Below are positions 59,201-64,000 of a stretch of 64,000 bases of DNA, piece after piece (position 1 is the stretch's first letter; every line of letters begins with the position of its first letter). The DNA lies in the NCBI GenBank assembly GCA_045565995.1, contig JBJLEF010000001.1, positions 1,550,001-1,614,000 of the forward strand, written 5' to 3'. Source of the stretch: UBA721 sp002705165 (GTDB lineage: Bacteria; Planctomycetota; Planctomycetia; Pirellulales; Pirellulaceae). The notes beneath the pieces are model-generated. The model was not told the origin of the DNA, searched no databases, and worked only from the letters and a program-made list of their open reading frames with translations. The position numbers and the translations under genes were made by a program.

Positions 59201-62200
59201 ACTCTGGAATTACAGATTCCTGAAGAGGCTGGTGGACTTGGTGGCATTGTTGACGGTGAAGTCTTTTCACTGCGAATCGGTACCAATGCTCCTGTAGTTT
59301 TTGAGTTTGATCGCGATGCTGATGTAACTGCCGGACGTACTCCGATCCTCTACACCGTGAATAGTACGCTCGATGAAATTGCGGATGGAATTGTTGCAGC
59401 TGTTTCTAATGCCGGAGTTGGAGCAAATCCGGTTAACCTTGGCGACGGTAGAATTCACGTTGGCTCAAATGTTCTTCACACCCTCGATACCAGCCTTACC
59501 AGCTTGACCCAAACGGGTATTGCCGGGGGTGTCGCTGATGGTGATTACTTTACCATCGATGATGGTAGTAAAATCATCACGTTCGAATTTGAAAATACCG
59601 AAGTTGGCGACGGGCCGCTTGTGGCTGATCCGATCGCGGGTGATGTTGTAATTCAATTTACTACCGAGAAAACTCATATCGAACTTGCTCAGCTTATTTC
59701 CGACTCGATCAATGCAGAAGATCTTAATTTAGATACCGCGACACTGACAGGTGGTATTGTTCATATTGGCGGCACCATGAGCCACCTATTAAACTCAGCA
59801 AATAGTAATCTGTTGCAGCAAGGTGCTCCCGGAGTTCGACCTGAATTCGGAATTCGGATTCCTACCACAGCTGGACAGATTGCCGGCCTAGATGATGGTG
59901 AGACATTTGTCGTGCAGTATGGCTCAAGTGCACCAGTCACCTTTGAATTGAATAATCTCGATGTGGATCCTAGTGTGACGCTTGGTAACACTAGGATTGA
60001 CTACAATAATTCAACAACAGTAAATCAGTTGGCGCAGGAAATCGTCATTGCTCTAAAGGGTTCTGGATTGAATTTGGATCCAGAGATTGTGCCGGGTACC
60101 TCCCTGATATCCTTCGGGGCTCGTCCGCAGCACTCACTGGATGTTTCGAATACAGCATTGATCAAAGTAGGGGATCCGAGTAAAGCTGCGGCGATACCGG
60201 TTAATATCCTGCCGCTGGATTCGTTTGATGGAGCTCAAACAGCCGTTCAGATTATCAAAGCAATTCGCTCTGATCAGTCTCAGGAACAACTCGATGGTAT
60301 TATTGCTATGCCAACTGGTGCGAATCAGCTGATGGTCACTGGTGCGTTGAATGTCTCAACATTCAGCGATGCATTCCTACCCGATGATTGGTCTGTTCAG
60401 ACTCCGCGTGAAATCAAAGAGATAGAAGATTTGGCTACCAATCCACTCAAACCCAATCAGCTTTCCGGCGAAACGATGTATACCATTCAATTGGGAACAG
60501 TGGATTACGATATGGGTGATGCTCCTGACGGAAATGGTGTGGCGCCCCAGAATGCCTATCCCACGGTCAGTGGCCACAATCCAGCGATTCACGTGTCTGG
60601 TTCCACCATCTTTCTGGGCGAAAGGGTAGATCCCGATAATGATGGTCAGCCGATTATCGAAGATGATCACGACGGCGATGGTTATCAAATTGACACTTCG
60701 ACCGCCGTTGGTATTACGACAGATAGTCCCACAAGCGAAACCCCGACTAATCTGGTCATTTCGAGCGTTGATGTTCTGACCGTCACGGTCGATGGAAATG
60801 GAATTGTCGATGACGACATCCTGGTTGTCGGAAATACGAATTTCCAGCTCGAAACATCCGGTCTTGACCCGGGCAATGGAAATGTCTTTGTAGATATTAT
60901 TCCCGGTACGGACAGCATTAATAATATTGCCGATAAGATTGCGACGGCAATTAATGGCGAAGCAATTGCTGGTGTCAATGCCACTGCCGTTGGTGCTGAT
61001 GTTCAAATTACGTCGACTGAGGGCACAGTGGTTGATGCCGATGCGGCTACTGGGATTGATGCAGCAGCACAGCGAGCACATGCGGTAGATGGTGAAACCT
61101 TTACTATTACGGGTAATGGCAACGACTATACCGTTGAACTTGATAGTGATGGCACCATCATTAATGGAAATATTCAGGCTAGCTTCGGTGTCGTTGACAG
61201 TGCAGATGATCTTGCCGCAACAATCACACAAGCGTTGATCAATGCCAATATTCCTCTAAATCTTAATCCAATTGCCCGAACGAATGGTCGCATTGAAATT
61301 ACCGGCGATGATGCTGATGGCGTGAGCGGTCCTGGTGGCACAGCTATTGGCTTCTTTAACCCGTATGTCTTCACGGAATTAGTTGTCACGGCATCGCAGG
61401 ATAGCTTGCTTGATGCCTGGGTTGACTATAACCGTGACGGTGACTGGGATGATCCAAATGAGCAGGTAGCAGCCGCAATGCAGTTGACTGCGGGTGAAAA
61501 TGAATTGAGTGTTAAAGCTCCACTGGAGCCAGATTCAGTCCCAGGCCAGACGTTCGCTCGATTCCGAATTAGTGATGTTGGTGGTTTGCGACCAACTGGC
61601 CTCACAACTAACGGCGAAATCGAAGATTACCAAATTGAGATTGTGGATGGCCGACCACCTGAAGCGATCAATGACCCATCCGTAGCGACTGCTGGATTCG
61701 CAACTACGGAAGATGTTGTATTGCCGGTTGGCGCCGTTGATCCAAGTGTGCTCGATAACGATACAGATGCCAATAACAACGACATTCGGGTAGATGAGTT
61801 CGATGTATTGAGTGCGAGGGGTGCGATCGTGACGGTCGACCAGAACTGGAAGAGTGCCGGAGCATCAAGTGGAACTTTCCAGTACGATCCGACTGCAGCA
61901 GTAGATATTCAGGAGTTACACGACGGTGAAGTTGTTGCCGATACATTCACCTACACCCTGATCGAAGATACGACAACTCCAAATAGCTTCGGGTTTAAGT
62001 CTCAGACTGCAGCCACGGTAACCATCACGTTGACAGGTGTGAACGACGCGCCGATTTCACAAGACATTCCACTGTCGGCCTTCGAAGATGGAATTGCGGT
62101 TACCGCCGACTTTGATGGTGATGACGTCGATAATGATGATGATTTTGATTCACTGACCTTCTCCATTGTAGATACTTTGTCAGCCGGCGAGGGTACTGTT

Positions 62201-64000
62201 GCTAATAACGGTGACGGAACATTTACTTTTGTACCAGGCAGCGACTTCCAGGAACTTGCTCAGGACCAAGAGTTTGACGTTTCATTCACCTATAAAGCAA
62301 CAGATCAGCACGGTGAGGATAGTAATGTATCGACGGTCACGATTACGATGACCGGTGTTAATGATGGTCCAACGGCCATACCTGATACACGAACGGTTGA
62401 TCAGAACGTTGTTGCCAGTGAAGCCGCGGACGGTGTGCTAACGAATGATGACGAACCTGATACGGCTGACTCAAAGGTCGTCACTAAACTTAACGGGACG
62501 GATTTAGATATCATCTCCAGTAGTCTGACCATTACGTCAACCAAAGGTGCAACGTTTACGTTGAATGTAGATGGTTCGTTTAGCTACGATCCAACAACCT
62601 CTGTCGAATTGATGGCATTGGACCCGGGTGATACTGCTGATGATTTGTTTACTTATACTATGAGTGATCCTCATGGACAGACCTCTCAGACGACAATTAC
62701 TTTTACGGTAAATGGTGTGAATGACGCACCTATTGCCACGGATGATTCCTATGTAACCGGCCAGACTCAAACTCTGACGGTCGATCCAGTAGGAGTGCTC
62801 GGTAATGATTCCGATGCTGATGCAGATGACTTACCTTTCGTTTCGGAACTGAATGGTAGCACTGCTTTGACCGGTAACAGTGCAGAAGGTGCTACAGTAA
62901 CCATCCTTGCTGATGGTTCGTTTACTTACGATCCAACGACGTCAGCAACATTGGCAGCATTAGTTCGTGGCGTCTCGCTCAGTGATACATTTACGTACAC
63001 AGTAGAGGATTCACATGGAGCCACGTCAACGGCCATCGTCACGGTGGTAGTGACGGGGGAAAATAAGAATCCTGTAGCGGTTGATGATGACTTCCTTGGA
63101 AATGATGGAGTTTCCGAAGATGACACGTTCGTTGATGCTACAGGTGTTCTGGTGAATGATACGGATGAAGATGATCCCGCCTCAGCACTGTTTGTCTCGG
63201 GCCTGAACGGAATGGGACAGTTAAGTGGTGAAAGTATCAGGGGTGCACTGATTACCATGAATTCTGATGGAACGTTTCTTTACGATCCGCGAAATGCAGC
63301 CGAACTTCAGGCTTTGGCCGACGGTGATACCACGACGGATACCTTTACCTACACGGTCAGTGACGGTCAGGGAGGCTCCAGTGAAGGTACTGTTTCGGTA
63401 GAAGTGTCTGGTGTTAATGACGCACCGATAGCCAATCCGGATACCGCCTTGGGAGGAAGAAATACTGATCTGATTATTGATGTAATCAAGGCTGCTGATG
63501 ATACTGACCCCGGTCATGATTACGACATTGATGGAACGATTGATGTGGTTACGATTACGGCTCAGCCGGACGTAAATCATGGTCAGGTTGTTGTAAATGG
63601 CGACAAAACAGTAACATTCCAACCAGCAACCGATTTCAGTGGAACGGCAACCTTTAATTATCAACTGACAGATGATTTTGGGGCGGTATCTAGTGAAGTA
63701 ACGGTAACGGTTGAAATTAACGATGCTCCCTTTGCTGACGATGATTCGACTGACGCTTACCAAGACGTATTCAATACGCCAACACGCATAGATGTCTTAG
63801 CTAATGACTCTGATGCGGATGGAACCCTTGATCCGGGAACGGTCACTGTGGTAACTGCTCCGCAGCATGGTAGTTTCACGGTAGATGTTGACGGAACGAT
63901 TGTTTATCAACCGGATGATACGCCAACTATCTATGTTGGCCCCGATTCACTCGAGTATACAGTTGCTGATGATGATGGGGCTGTTTCCAATGTGGCGACC
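44291..64000 (+). CDS. Giant exported multidomain surface protein, 3' end beyond window
   Basis: One frame stays open from the ATG at 44291 to base 64000: 6,570 codons and no stop seen. The N-terminus is a basic leader ending KLFLENLEDRRLLTV (residues 28-41), the planctomycete LEDRRLL-type export motif. Then: a metalloprotease region with HEIGHQLGLTH at 593-603; a PPC-like domain near 650; beta-helix regions about 800-1200 and 1390-1680; a second zinc motif HEIGHALGFVSG at 1817; further PPC-like domains near 2030 and 4400; a module family DGxxFxxxDG...FEF about 2700-5630; a short beta-helix near 4540-4720; a GEVED-like region 5698-5790; and at least seven cadherin/VCBS-type repeats from 5796 onward. 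The chain is very rich in Asp, Gly, Thr and Asn, and probably binds calcium. I infer a cell-surface or secreted adhesin with proteolytic modules. It is the last gene of the window and has no close neighbour downstream to judge by. Confidence 0.93.
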   Translation, partial: MFNQESKRSQKKSNSISSKKSFDSKRKLFLENLEDRRLLTVGPQLIGIQPNDGELLPFNSEQAYIRDTAPRDLTFRFDENQVFNSNNLDGIQITRSNTDGDFTAASVTSDFNTGGLVEVQFTAAKLGTEQNDIQLVFSKRDQGGAGAPEIGVVDNRVEISLNTNPGNESTVSDLLTALNQNADAYALIRGSVVSGAAGTDVATPSNSYSPLVTAGANDVVIQPGYIGVADSPNEIIVRFSETLPDDLYQVDVYGEGKNALRNNLGMAVNDVTLDSVDNGQDISTQFELDLGAQIISVVPQPITRALDGTLTQNKDQILLFFNNDDLDPASAQDSDFYQLIRTSDTTESTDDAGFVFTPDTAEYNAETDAVLLTFAADLDQLPGSGAFRLRVGTSEALPGAVTSLVSADSPTNDFVTAQGVPAASLESGGVLISGEIIEDANFPIDLPGDSTDPGHREINLLDQLHVPSDSADSDLNISTIKYCFQDDLGIVPGDTGGQPAYNNITETQKQRTREILEQLSNRTGVQFIETEGEGFIVATADLAVIGMVSGPGGVLGVNGPIVVNGVPRSLVIMDDGDEWTDEFNGSWYQTAMHEIGHQLGLTHAYDLPAHTLLGQDGVEQAQYGPALLEEDFPGDHDEVHLNHLHRPESRDIDLYEFTLTAKGLFTAETFAERLRDFNEGNLVLNSALTVFRQNADGSHTVIAQNDDYFSDDSYVELNLDPGTYFVGVSSTGNTAYNPTIPDSGFYGTSAGIYQLKMNFRSDVDVASGNVMIDADNPLDANRPEIELTALDGDSDGLPGGVFNFWFRTAGETDGTHSSGESRTIFVDKSADDGGNGTLASPFNNLLDALNVSPTGVPSSTSNPASVQEGDILRILSNAGSDGDIRTELDNLAYEIGFDDMGNTLDDGAVLEIPKGVIVQIDAGAVMKMRRSWIGIGSTSPAEDRDRSGGAIQVLGAPNFIDELGNLVPQTGDYSDATPLQDLKGEENEKAVVHFTSYNDESLGLDTFTFATEAVAGDWGGILIHHGVDGADQTRVDYAKNGIFLNHINHADIRYGGGQVLVESVSQIIDPIEIVNARPTISHNEIAYSRDAAIAASPDSFKESNFHSPEYQEEFTTNPFTVDYKRIGPDIYGNRVHDNTTNGLAIRVGTLSGDSTQKLTVPGRLDDTDITHILQENLVIESTPGGPFEETLSQSLQLVTLSPRSLGADGSLAAGTYTYKMVFVDKNGNESLATDASRSVTISGSENGTELNQLLTASGDFVARRLYRHDGGVGAYQLIATINQTDTRYVDDGTTLNGDLDETATSKLRPRFDARLAIDPAVVLKLDGAHIHTEVGAQIIAEGRDGHEVVITSILDDRYGAGSTFDTSNDGAPIPGGVNEPTPGSWGGIYAAAESILSIDNAVIAYGGGVTPIEGTFTAFNTIEVQQAKARIANSIFEFNAGGFGGQAPASRYGRGVNEESVIFVRSAQPVIVGNTFRNNVDDDSTTRISAISINANALNHELLFDYGRSTGEAGALGGYRDNHGPLVIGNRLSNNEINGMVIRGEVLTTQSIWDDTDITNVLFDTIIVPDFHTYGGLRLQSNPTQSLVVKLEGGNAGFDVTGRPLEIEDRIGGAIQIIGQPKSPVVITSLKDDSAGAGIQPNGDPMVDTNNDGEYNPADYVDQTTTRININFGPTMQNNLAAMQTVQRAADFWSTALADDVTVTIDAEFAALGAGVAGTMSPVMGNMLYDQLRDVMISDAQEHEIIVGQLPVYQGLTTDGADVSDTVSVTRANLKALGVTNLPVSNSLFGTGAIDGIMNIADTYDNAAADFLQVAIHEIGHALGFVSGVANVDAGASVTNLTTMDMFRLAPGQGINNFTDAPRMLDPTKDHVFFDGGHFNPSRISTIAGLTRGDIPLSTGEATGDGWQASHFKNRNLINGVYLGTMDPVVNPAATENASENDKRVLDLIGWDVIYAGPASPGDWNTVLIDQYAHDRNVSVTVENESRDVNAPGPNATALKAQFLGELAPNQKAGDDNRRLGFEVSGFLANPDDVDVFSFEAEAGTEVYIDIDKTTHALDAVLELLDSNDRVLVRSTNSLAESNENAALAVDSSMQDKARVLHQADSPFAGKDYWAINPRDPGMRIQLPGPVGTRNTYHVRVRSNTTDGFIDALPIGSSGLTSGAYQMQIRLEELDEVPGSMIQYASIGYATTGITVVGQPAHSFLSGENTEVETTHLQNDSRSTAQSIGNVLQSERGAISVAGYMHPNLTGNSTDWDEDYYRFEVAAQELRGSEVNTWPVVIDLDWADGLGRANLNLGIYDESGTLIYWSTDSNVADDRPRPNVDNQVEDLSRGSVGTGDPLIGPISLLPGVYYAVVSIEGHTPDFGSTTQLEPVNSLIRIAEDRIESTGTQSHLANSGDPFDGHWPGQQGGDDVVLRYPDGTIRNVRTFEEAEQPVLWNEQSVIPWTLSDVSLIVATNDRMAMYDPFTGRERVFYGDDVHFGDDNRIGDIGRQFDGTVHAFSSAFLPVPGNGCAPRDDNNRYLELNTEIGNATVVGATGIQTFELDPANPDAYKRANNCENVDIGYGVDIEAMYYGTISRPHSNDRSSDDNSNSPSERLLVVGNRNDQLVQQNGVDWKTNLVLELDPTTGAVRHTGTKDPDLNPNEHEASLNAWAVGRILTGPELSTVSFGNPFGAATTTNPINFSTVWQITDGSLFEINDGFQTTTFEFDFGPEVLQDLNAPTDAPPPDPSKVMKDGYFFVLDSDSNTVDDEQVFQFDTGSVITFTENGDQFNDATVITINDGISGKAFEFEDTTAATPDGLSDPNAQQVNFGSGTSAFGLAAELARLINANNDTVIVAEAVGNRVTLIDDNSIQITNSEDPVVGVRLEGGGGAAPILHIKDPSLLVDGNTFSVMETVSNTPIIFEFNNLAVGGGVTAGNIQVDFNVTDTRQQVAQAVAAAVSGSTANTGLTAHVGNDRVAINGPMIDIGTLVAAPTAASLALPSVITVEENFDRDQIGTAVQSTVSVFPGFDVGFYEDRINFLGPEVGDFSGVAPRWLDLATEGGTSDPQHIRIGLLAHDQGSDYADPFDPNNPPGTLDGIASKIADAINANYNQDFPNPNPSQTVSATANGAEVSVIGGQISTPPGSPISADGAGPGGTIRGLTAIKTATGRTEQLFAVSDEGGLYEVTVDLRDNNRLNVETEFVVSSTADLNGINFTGLTVGPQNVEDGRYADLLFGIDEEGSVFAFDTSGELQPVFGDGAPVLELFGSMMNPTVTQTLRPIVDASGIVDDDTFSVHGEIFQLEKSGVDPENGNVWVDISGFFGFPLDPVGIGIAIATAINNHPFPAGIDVGATVDFNGDVIIFGDGLGAGAVDASSTAGILHLLPDLVAEFPPVGLVFSNLDTNLFWNQHSADDSSTQQNETDRYSTQVRAYCEADDSWDNVHTTTVICPDPGGPLQLEIDKRQHDQGHGIPPSPDGTRIDYVAGHSSLHFGRGNVDGDPRSYDYIGGAYGSMVSNEFSLAGRSAADKPMLYFNYFKDSDAASVSISDNGGGWVTVAGLGNTGGVWDQQRVDLSSFAGAEHLRLKVDFTTGKRQSGDELRAIEGQYIRDGETFVIDNQTFEFETGISFVFPSGGTMVENSTIELTDENDITTVFEFVLDIANVTTGDQPVLVSSSDSASEIATRFSNALQLEGYVTHVNNERVNIPVNRLGTGPTFVVTDVNTGPMLEGQLGLNVDGNTGLPINVNAVPVYVHEGMDRIQVANELDVSLETAFYAPVIVTESGNEFSDGETFTLSDGVVDPATNLASRRVYEFDTGVLIAIPVAGGASVADGETITFTNSATGDDLTFEFEDIDVADGIAAGNIEIDYQASDLMISLAQKFVDVVNANGALMGLNAQVIDGNRVQIHSTLDTVTATSGTFGIDANSTPGVGLDIEIQASGTDITDQDTLTLTVPGFPTDTAVIFEFNDLAVGGGVTSPNIQVDFDVTDTPAEIATALGDAMVGLFAGVNVTEHFVGLDNNAGVFGATAVGGITIRDRETIRVIPGSMMTAAEVANVVADGINLTTNQNIQAGIGDAQRMVVLQHTSLLSSFIAFSENAGQAVKLQLETINDVVGNDSVKQHGDLLRIIGHAVADAGPLGLFNNASDFGVAKLQNNDHEGFYIDDFVIGYAERGEMITAFDGDDNYDGDPIGASLGAYQLEIRRASEYVSGNLFQQTFDTNDRHTSAFRIIAQDGADIADGDIFTLTDGMRQVNFEFSDEDNSNGVTPGNFEVPFNSEQLAWEVAISIRDTINRSEVRAVLDVTAALSDGTDGTRFPDDGDGDDRDDLRIDIDLFDFPNILSSNLVDLHGDAYILGDVSLRTFNPVFQPAAEPNDILSQAVDTGINGPQSATFEATGAIGDNQDLSAQLGRDADLFRIQLNTGDEVDIRVDAAAGSLLDPVLSFYDAVGSELVGARVDASANGVAEITTFTAPIGGTFYIGVSGFPTGESKPLGAGVTLIDTDDGADTPVSNNTGFYSIQISTGALSIEDSAAVFQFVEFPNGILNTGSQVRGDSNLPREQGQILLQGNRITNSQTYGIHIEGGNRVALDGNAPHQGAVRHLDELNNEGLVPGVTVINNLITYSGSGGIRFSGDTNGAGLPTAPVPFGRIVNNTIVGIGGTIMTEFDGNDIGIQVDQNASPTLLNNIIANTAQGINVDPSSNTTVVGGTLYQGNLSNTNYSGEDFAISLTDMDPLFVDPRFGVNNFYLDPGTPENPNRAIDSSVSSLAERFEFNLVKEPIGLAPSPIIAPVRDVTGQLRVDDPSVEPPNGLGTNVFIDRGAIDRADFSGPTAALINPRDNDADGVDENSGHTVVNLGANAVVSSFEIRLNDGLEPADPNEGVGIADNTVTTETVVLRQNGELLYDGIDYSFSYNETSDTVRLTPLSGIWTPDRIYTIELANTDHWKLVSESGVNINDGDIFKILDLDGNEADFEFERGYSLSVPQTLELQIPEEAGGLGGIVDGEVFSLRIGTNAPVVFEFDRDADVTAGRTPILYTVNSTLDEIADGIVAAVSNAGVGANPVNLGDGRIHVGSNVLHTLDTSLTSLTQTGIAGGVADGDYFTIDDGSKIITFEFENTEVGDGPLVADPIAGDVVIQFTTEKTHIELAQLISDSINAEDLNLDTATLTGGIVHIGGTMSHLLNSANSNLLQQGAPGVRPEFGIRIPTTAGQIAGLDDGETFVVQYGSSAPVTFELNNLDVDPSVTLGNTRIDYNNSTTVNQLAQEIVIALKGSGLNLDPEIVPGTSLISFGARPQHSLDVSNTALIKVGDPSKAAAIPVNILPLDSFDGAQTAVQIIKAIRSDQSQEQLDGIIAMPTGANQLMVTGALNVSTFSDAFLPDDWSVQTPREIKEIEDLATNPLKPNQLSGETMYTIQLGTVDYDMGDAPDGNGVAPQNAYPTVSGHNPAIHVSGSTIFLGERVDPDNDGQPIIEDDHDGDGYQIDTSTAVGITTDSPTSETPTNLVISSVDVLTVTVDGNGIVDDDILVVGNTNFQLETSGLDPGNGNVFVDIIPGTDSINNIADKIATAINGEAIAGVNATAVGADVQITSTEGTVVDADAATGIDAAAQRAHAVDGETFTITGNGNDYTVELDSDGTIINGNIQASFGVVDSADDLAATITQALINANIPLNLNPIARTNGRIEITGDDADGVSGPGGTAIGFFNPYVFTELVVTASQDSLLDAWVDYNRDGDWDDPNEQVAAAMQLTAGENELSVKAPLEPDSVPGQTFARFRISDVGGLRPTGLTTNGEIEDYQIEIVDGRPPEAINDPSVATAGFATTEDVVLPVGAVDPSVLDNDTDANNNDIRVDEFDVLSARGAIVTVDQNWKSAGASSGTFQYDPTAAVDIQELHDGEVVADTFTYTLIEDTTTPNSFGFKSQTAATVTITLTGVNDAPISQDIPLSAFEDGIAVTADFDGDDVDNDDDFDSLTFSIVDTLSAGEGTVANNGDGTFTFVPGSDFQELAQDQEFDVSFTYKATDQHGEDSNVSTVTITMTGVNDGPTAIPDTRTVDQNVVASEAADGVLTNDDEPDTADSKVVTKLNGTDLDIISSSLTITSTKGATFTLNVDGSFSYDPTTSVELMALDPGDTADDLFTYTMSDPHGQTSQTTITFTVNGVNDAPIATDDSYVTGQTQTLTVDPVGVLGNDSDADADDLPFVSELNGSTALTGNSAEGATVTILADGSFTYDPTTSATLAALVRGVSLSDTFTYTVEDSHGATSTAIVTVVVTGENKNPVAVDDDFLGNDGVSEDDTFVDATGVLVNDTDEDDPASALFVSGLNGMGQLSGESIRGALITMNSDGTFLYDPRNAAELQALADGDTTTDTFTYTVSDGQGGSSEGTVSVEVSGVNDAPIANPDTALGGRNTDLIIDVIKAADDTDPGHDYDIDGTIDVVTITAQPDVNHGQVVVNGDKTVTFQPATDFSGTATFNYQLTDDFGAVSSEVTVTVEINDAPFADDDSTDAYQDVFNTPTRIDVLANDSDADGTLDPGTVTVVTAPQHGSFTVDVDGTIVYQPDDTPTIYVGPDSLEYTVADDDGAVSNVAT
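53001..53085 (+). repeat. 85-bp internal direct repeat, copy 1
   Basis: This stretch of the giant gene encodes IIFEFNNLAVGGGV and what follows, and matches 56130-56214 at about 77 of 85 positions with no gap. Such nucleotide-level identity contrasts with the strongly diverged sister modules and implies recent duplication or gene conversion. Confidence 0.85.
56130..56214 (+). repeat. 85-bp internal direct repeat, copy 2
   Basis: Encodes VIFEFNDLAVGGGV and the following IQVDFDVTDT; pairs with 53001-53085 at equal length. It lies about 3.1 kb downstream in the same frame, so recombination between the copies would delete an in-frame block of 3,129 bases (1,043 codons). Confidence 0.85.
61678..64000 (+). 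repeat. Tandem cadherin/VCBS-type protein repeats at the end of the giant gene
   Basis: At least seven consecutive repeats of roughly 95-120 residues start near 61678, 62050, 62370, 62731, 63070, 63424 and 63730, the last cut by the window edge. Most start with a VNDAP- or NDGP-type joint followed by a DD or PD acidic motif, contain VLxNDxD, a GSFxYDPTT or GTFTFVPG strand, and end TFTYTVxDxxG. Acidic joints of this type bind calcium and stiffen adhesins. The repeats are diverged in DNA, so they are old compared with the 85-bp repeat. Confidence 0.85.

Noticed and set aside
60377..61231. A 284-residue minus-strand frame inside the giant gene
   Set aside because: It is antisense to a continuous coding frame with clear domains; its Asn/Ile/Ser-rich composition is a mirror of the repeats. 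The same holds for the frame at 63221-63763.

Overview
The window looks like a chromosome segment of a planctomycete (phylum Planctomycetota). The reasons are a giant surface protein whose N-terminus carries the LEDRRLL-type motif of planctomycete exported proteins, several short proteins whose pattern I associate only with that phylum, a PA14/multi-cytochrome/propeller fusion enzyme, twin-arginine sugar isomerase-like proteins and frequent absence of Shine-Dalgarno sequences. I see no rRNA, tRNA, CRISPR array, insertion sequence or prophage. Both ends cut through genes.

Layout. 1-6545 (+): the 3' part of a trypsin-like protease with a C-terminal membrane anchor, a Tat-exported TIM-barrel isomerase-like protein, and a 1,417-residue secreted penta-CxxCH cytochrome/beta-propeller enzyme. 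6523-9169 (-): an SRAP peptidase-like DNA-repair protein and the GDP-rhamnose pair (gmd plus reductase). 9239-11947 (-): gyrA, started by TTG. 12319-13308 (-): a coiled-coil membrane protein and a 43-residue single-span protein. 13631-17202 (-): lnt, moeA and a trpG/pabA-type amidotransferase. 17373-18506 (+): nadA. 18566-23689 (-): a KOW-like planctomycete protein, an unknown protein with a GTG start, prfB with its programmed +1 frameshift, mnmA and miaB. 23837-29172 (-): an operon-like set of IolI-like isomerase, sodium/solute symporter, Tat-signal protein and Gfo/Idh/MocA oxidoreductase, which reads as uptake and oxidation of a sugar or cyclitol. 29291-31162 (+): a DUF3179-like membrane protein and a 2x[4Fe-4S] ferredoxin-like protein.

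31193-39516 (-) is the most intriguing metabolic block. Seven co-directional genes encode a LuxE/PaaK-like adenylate-forming enzyme, an aldehyde dehydrogenase interrupted by a -1 frameshift, an iron-type alcohol dehydrogenase, an exported PQQ-like propeller, a HemW-like radical SAM enzyme, a GcvH-like lipoyl carrier overlapping it by one base, and a beta-helix protein. Together they suggest activation of a carboxylic acid and stepwise reduction to aldehyde and alcohol, with an unexplained radical SAM/lipoyl-carrier module.

39783-43943 (+): a conserved small protein, an alpha/beta hydrolase, another conserved planctomycete protein, a 17-bp tandem repeat, and a SNF2-family helicase started by TTG behind a good GGAGG. 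44291-64000 (+): one uninterrupted reading frame of 6,570 codons that leaves the window without a stop. It encodes a giant, very acidic exported protein with two zinc-metalloprotease signatures, beta-helix and PPC-like regions, more than a dozen diverged copies of a 'DGxxFxxxDG...FEF' module, a GEVED-like region and at least seven cadherin/VCBS-type repeats. Every call comes from reading the sequence; no database search was run.
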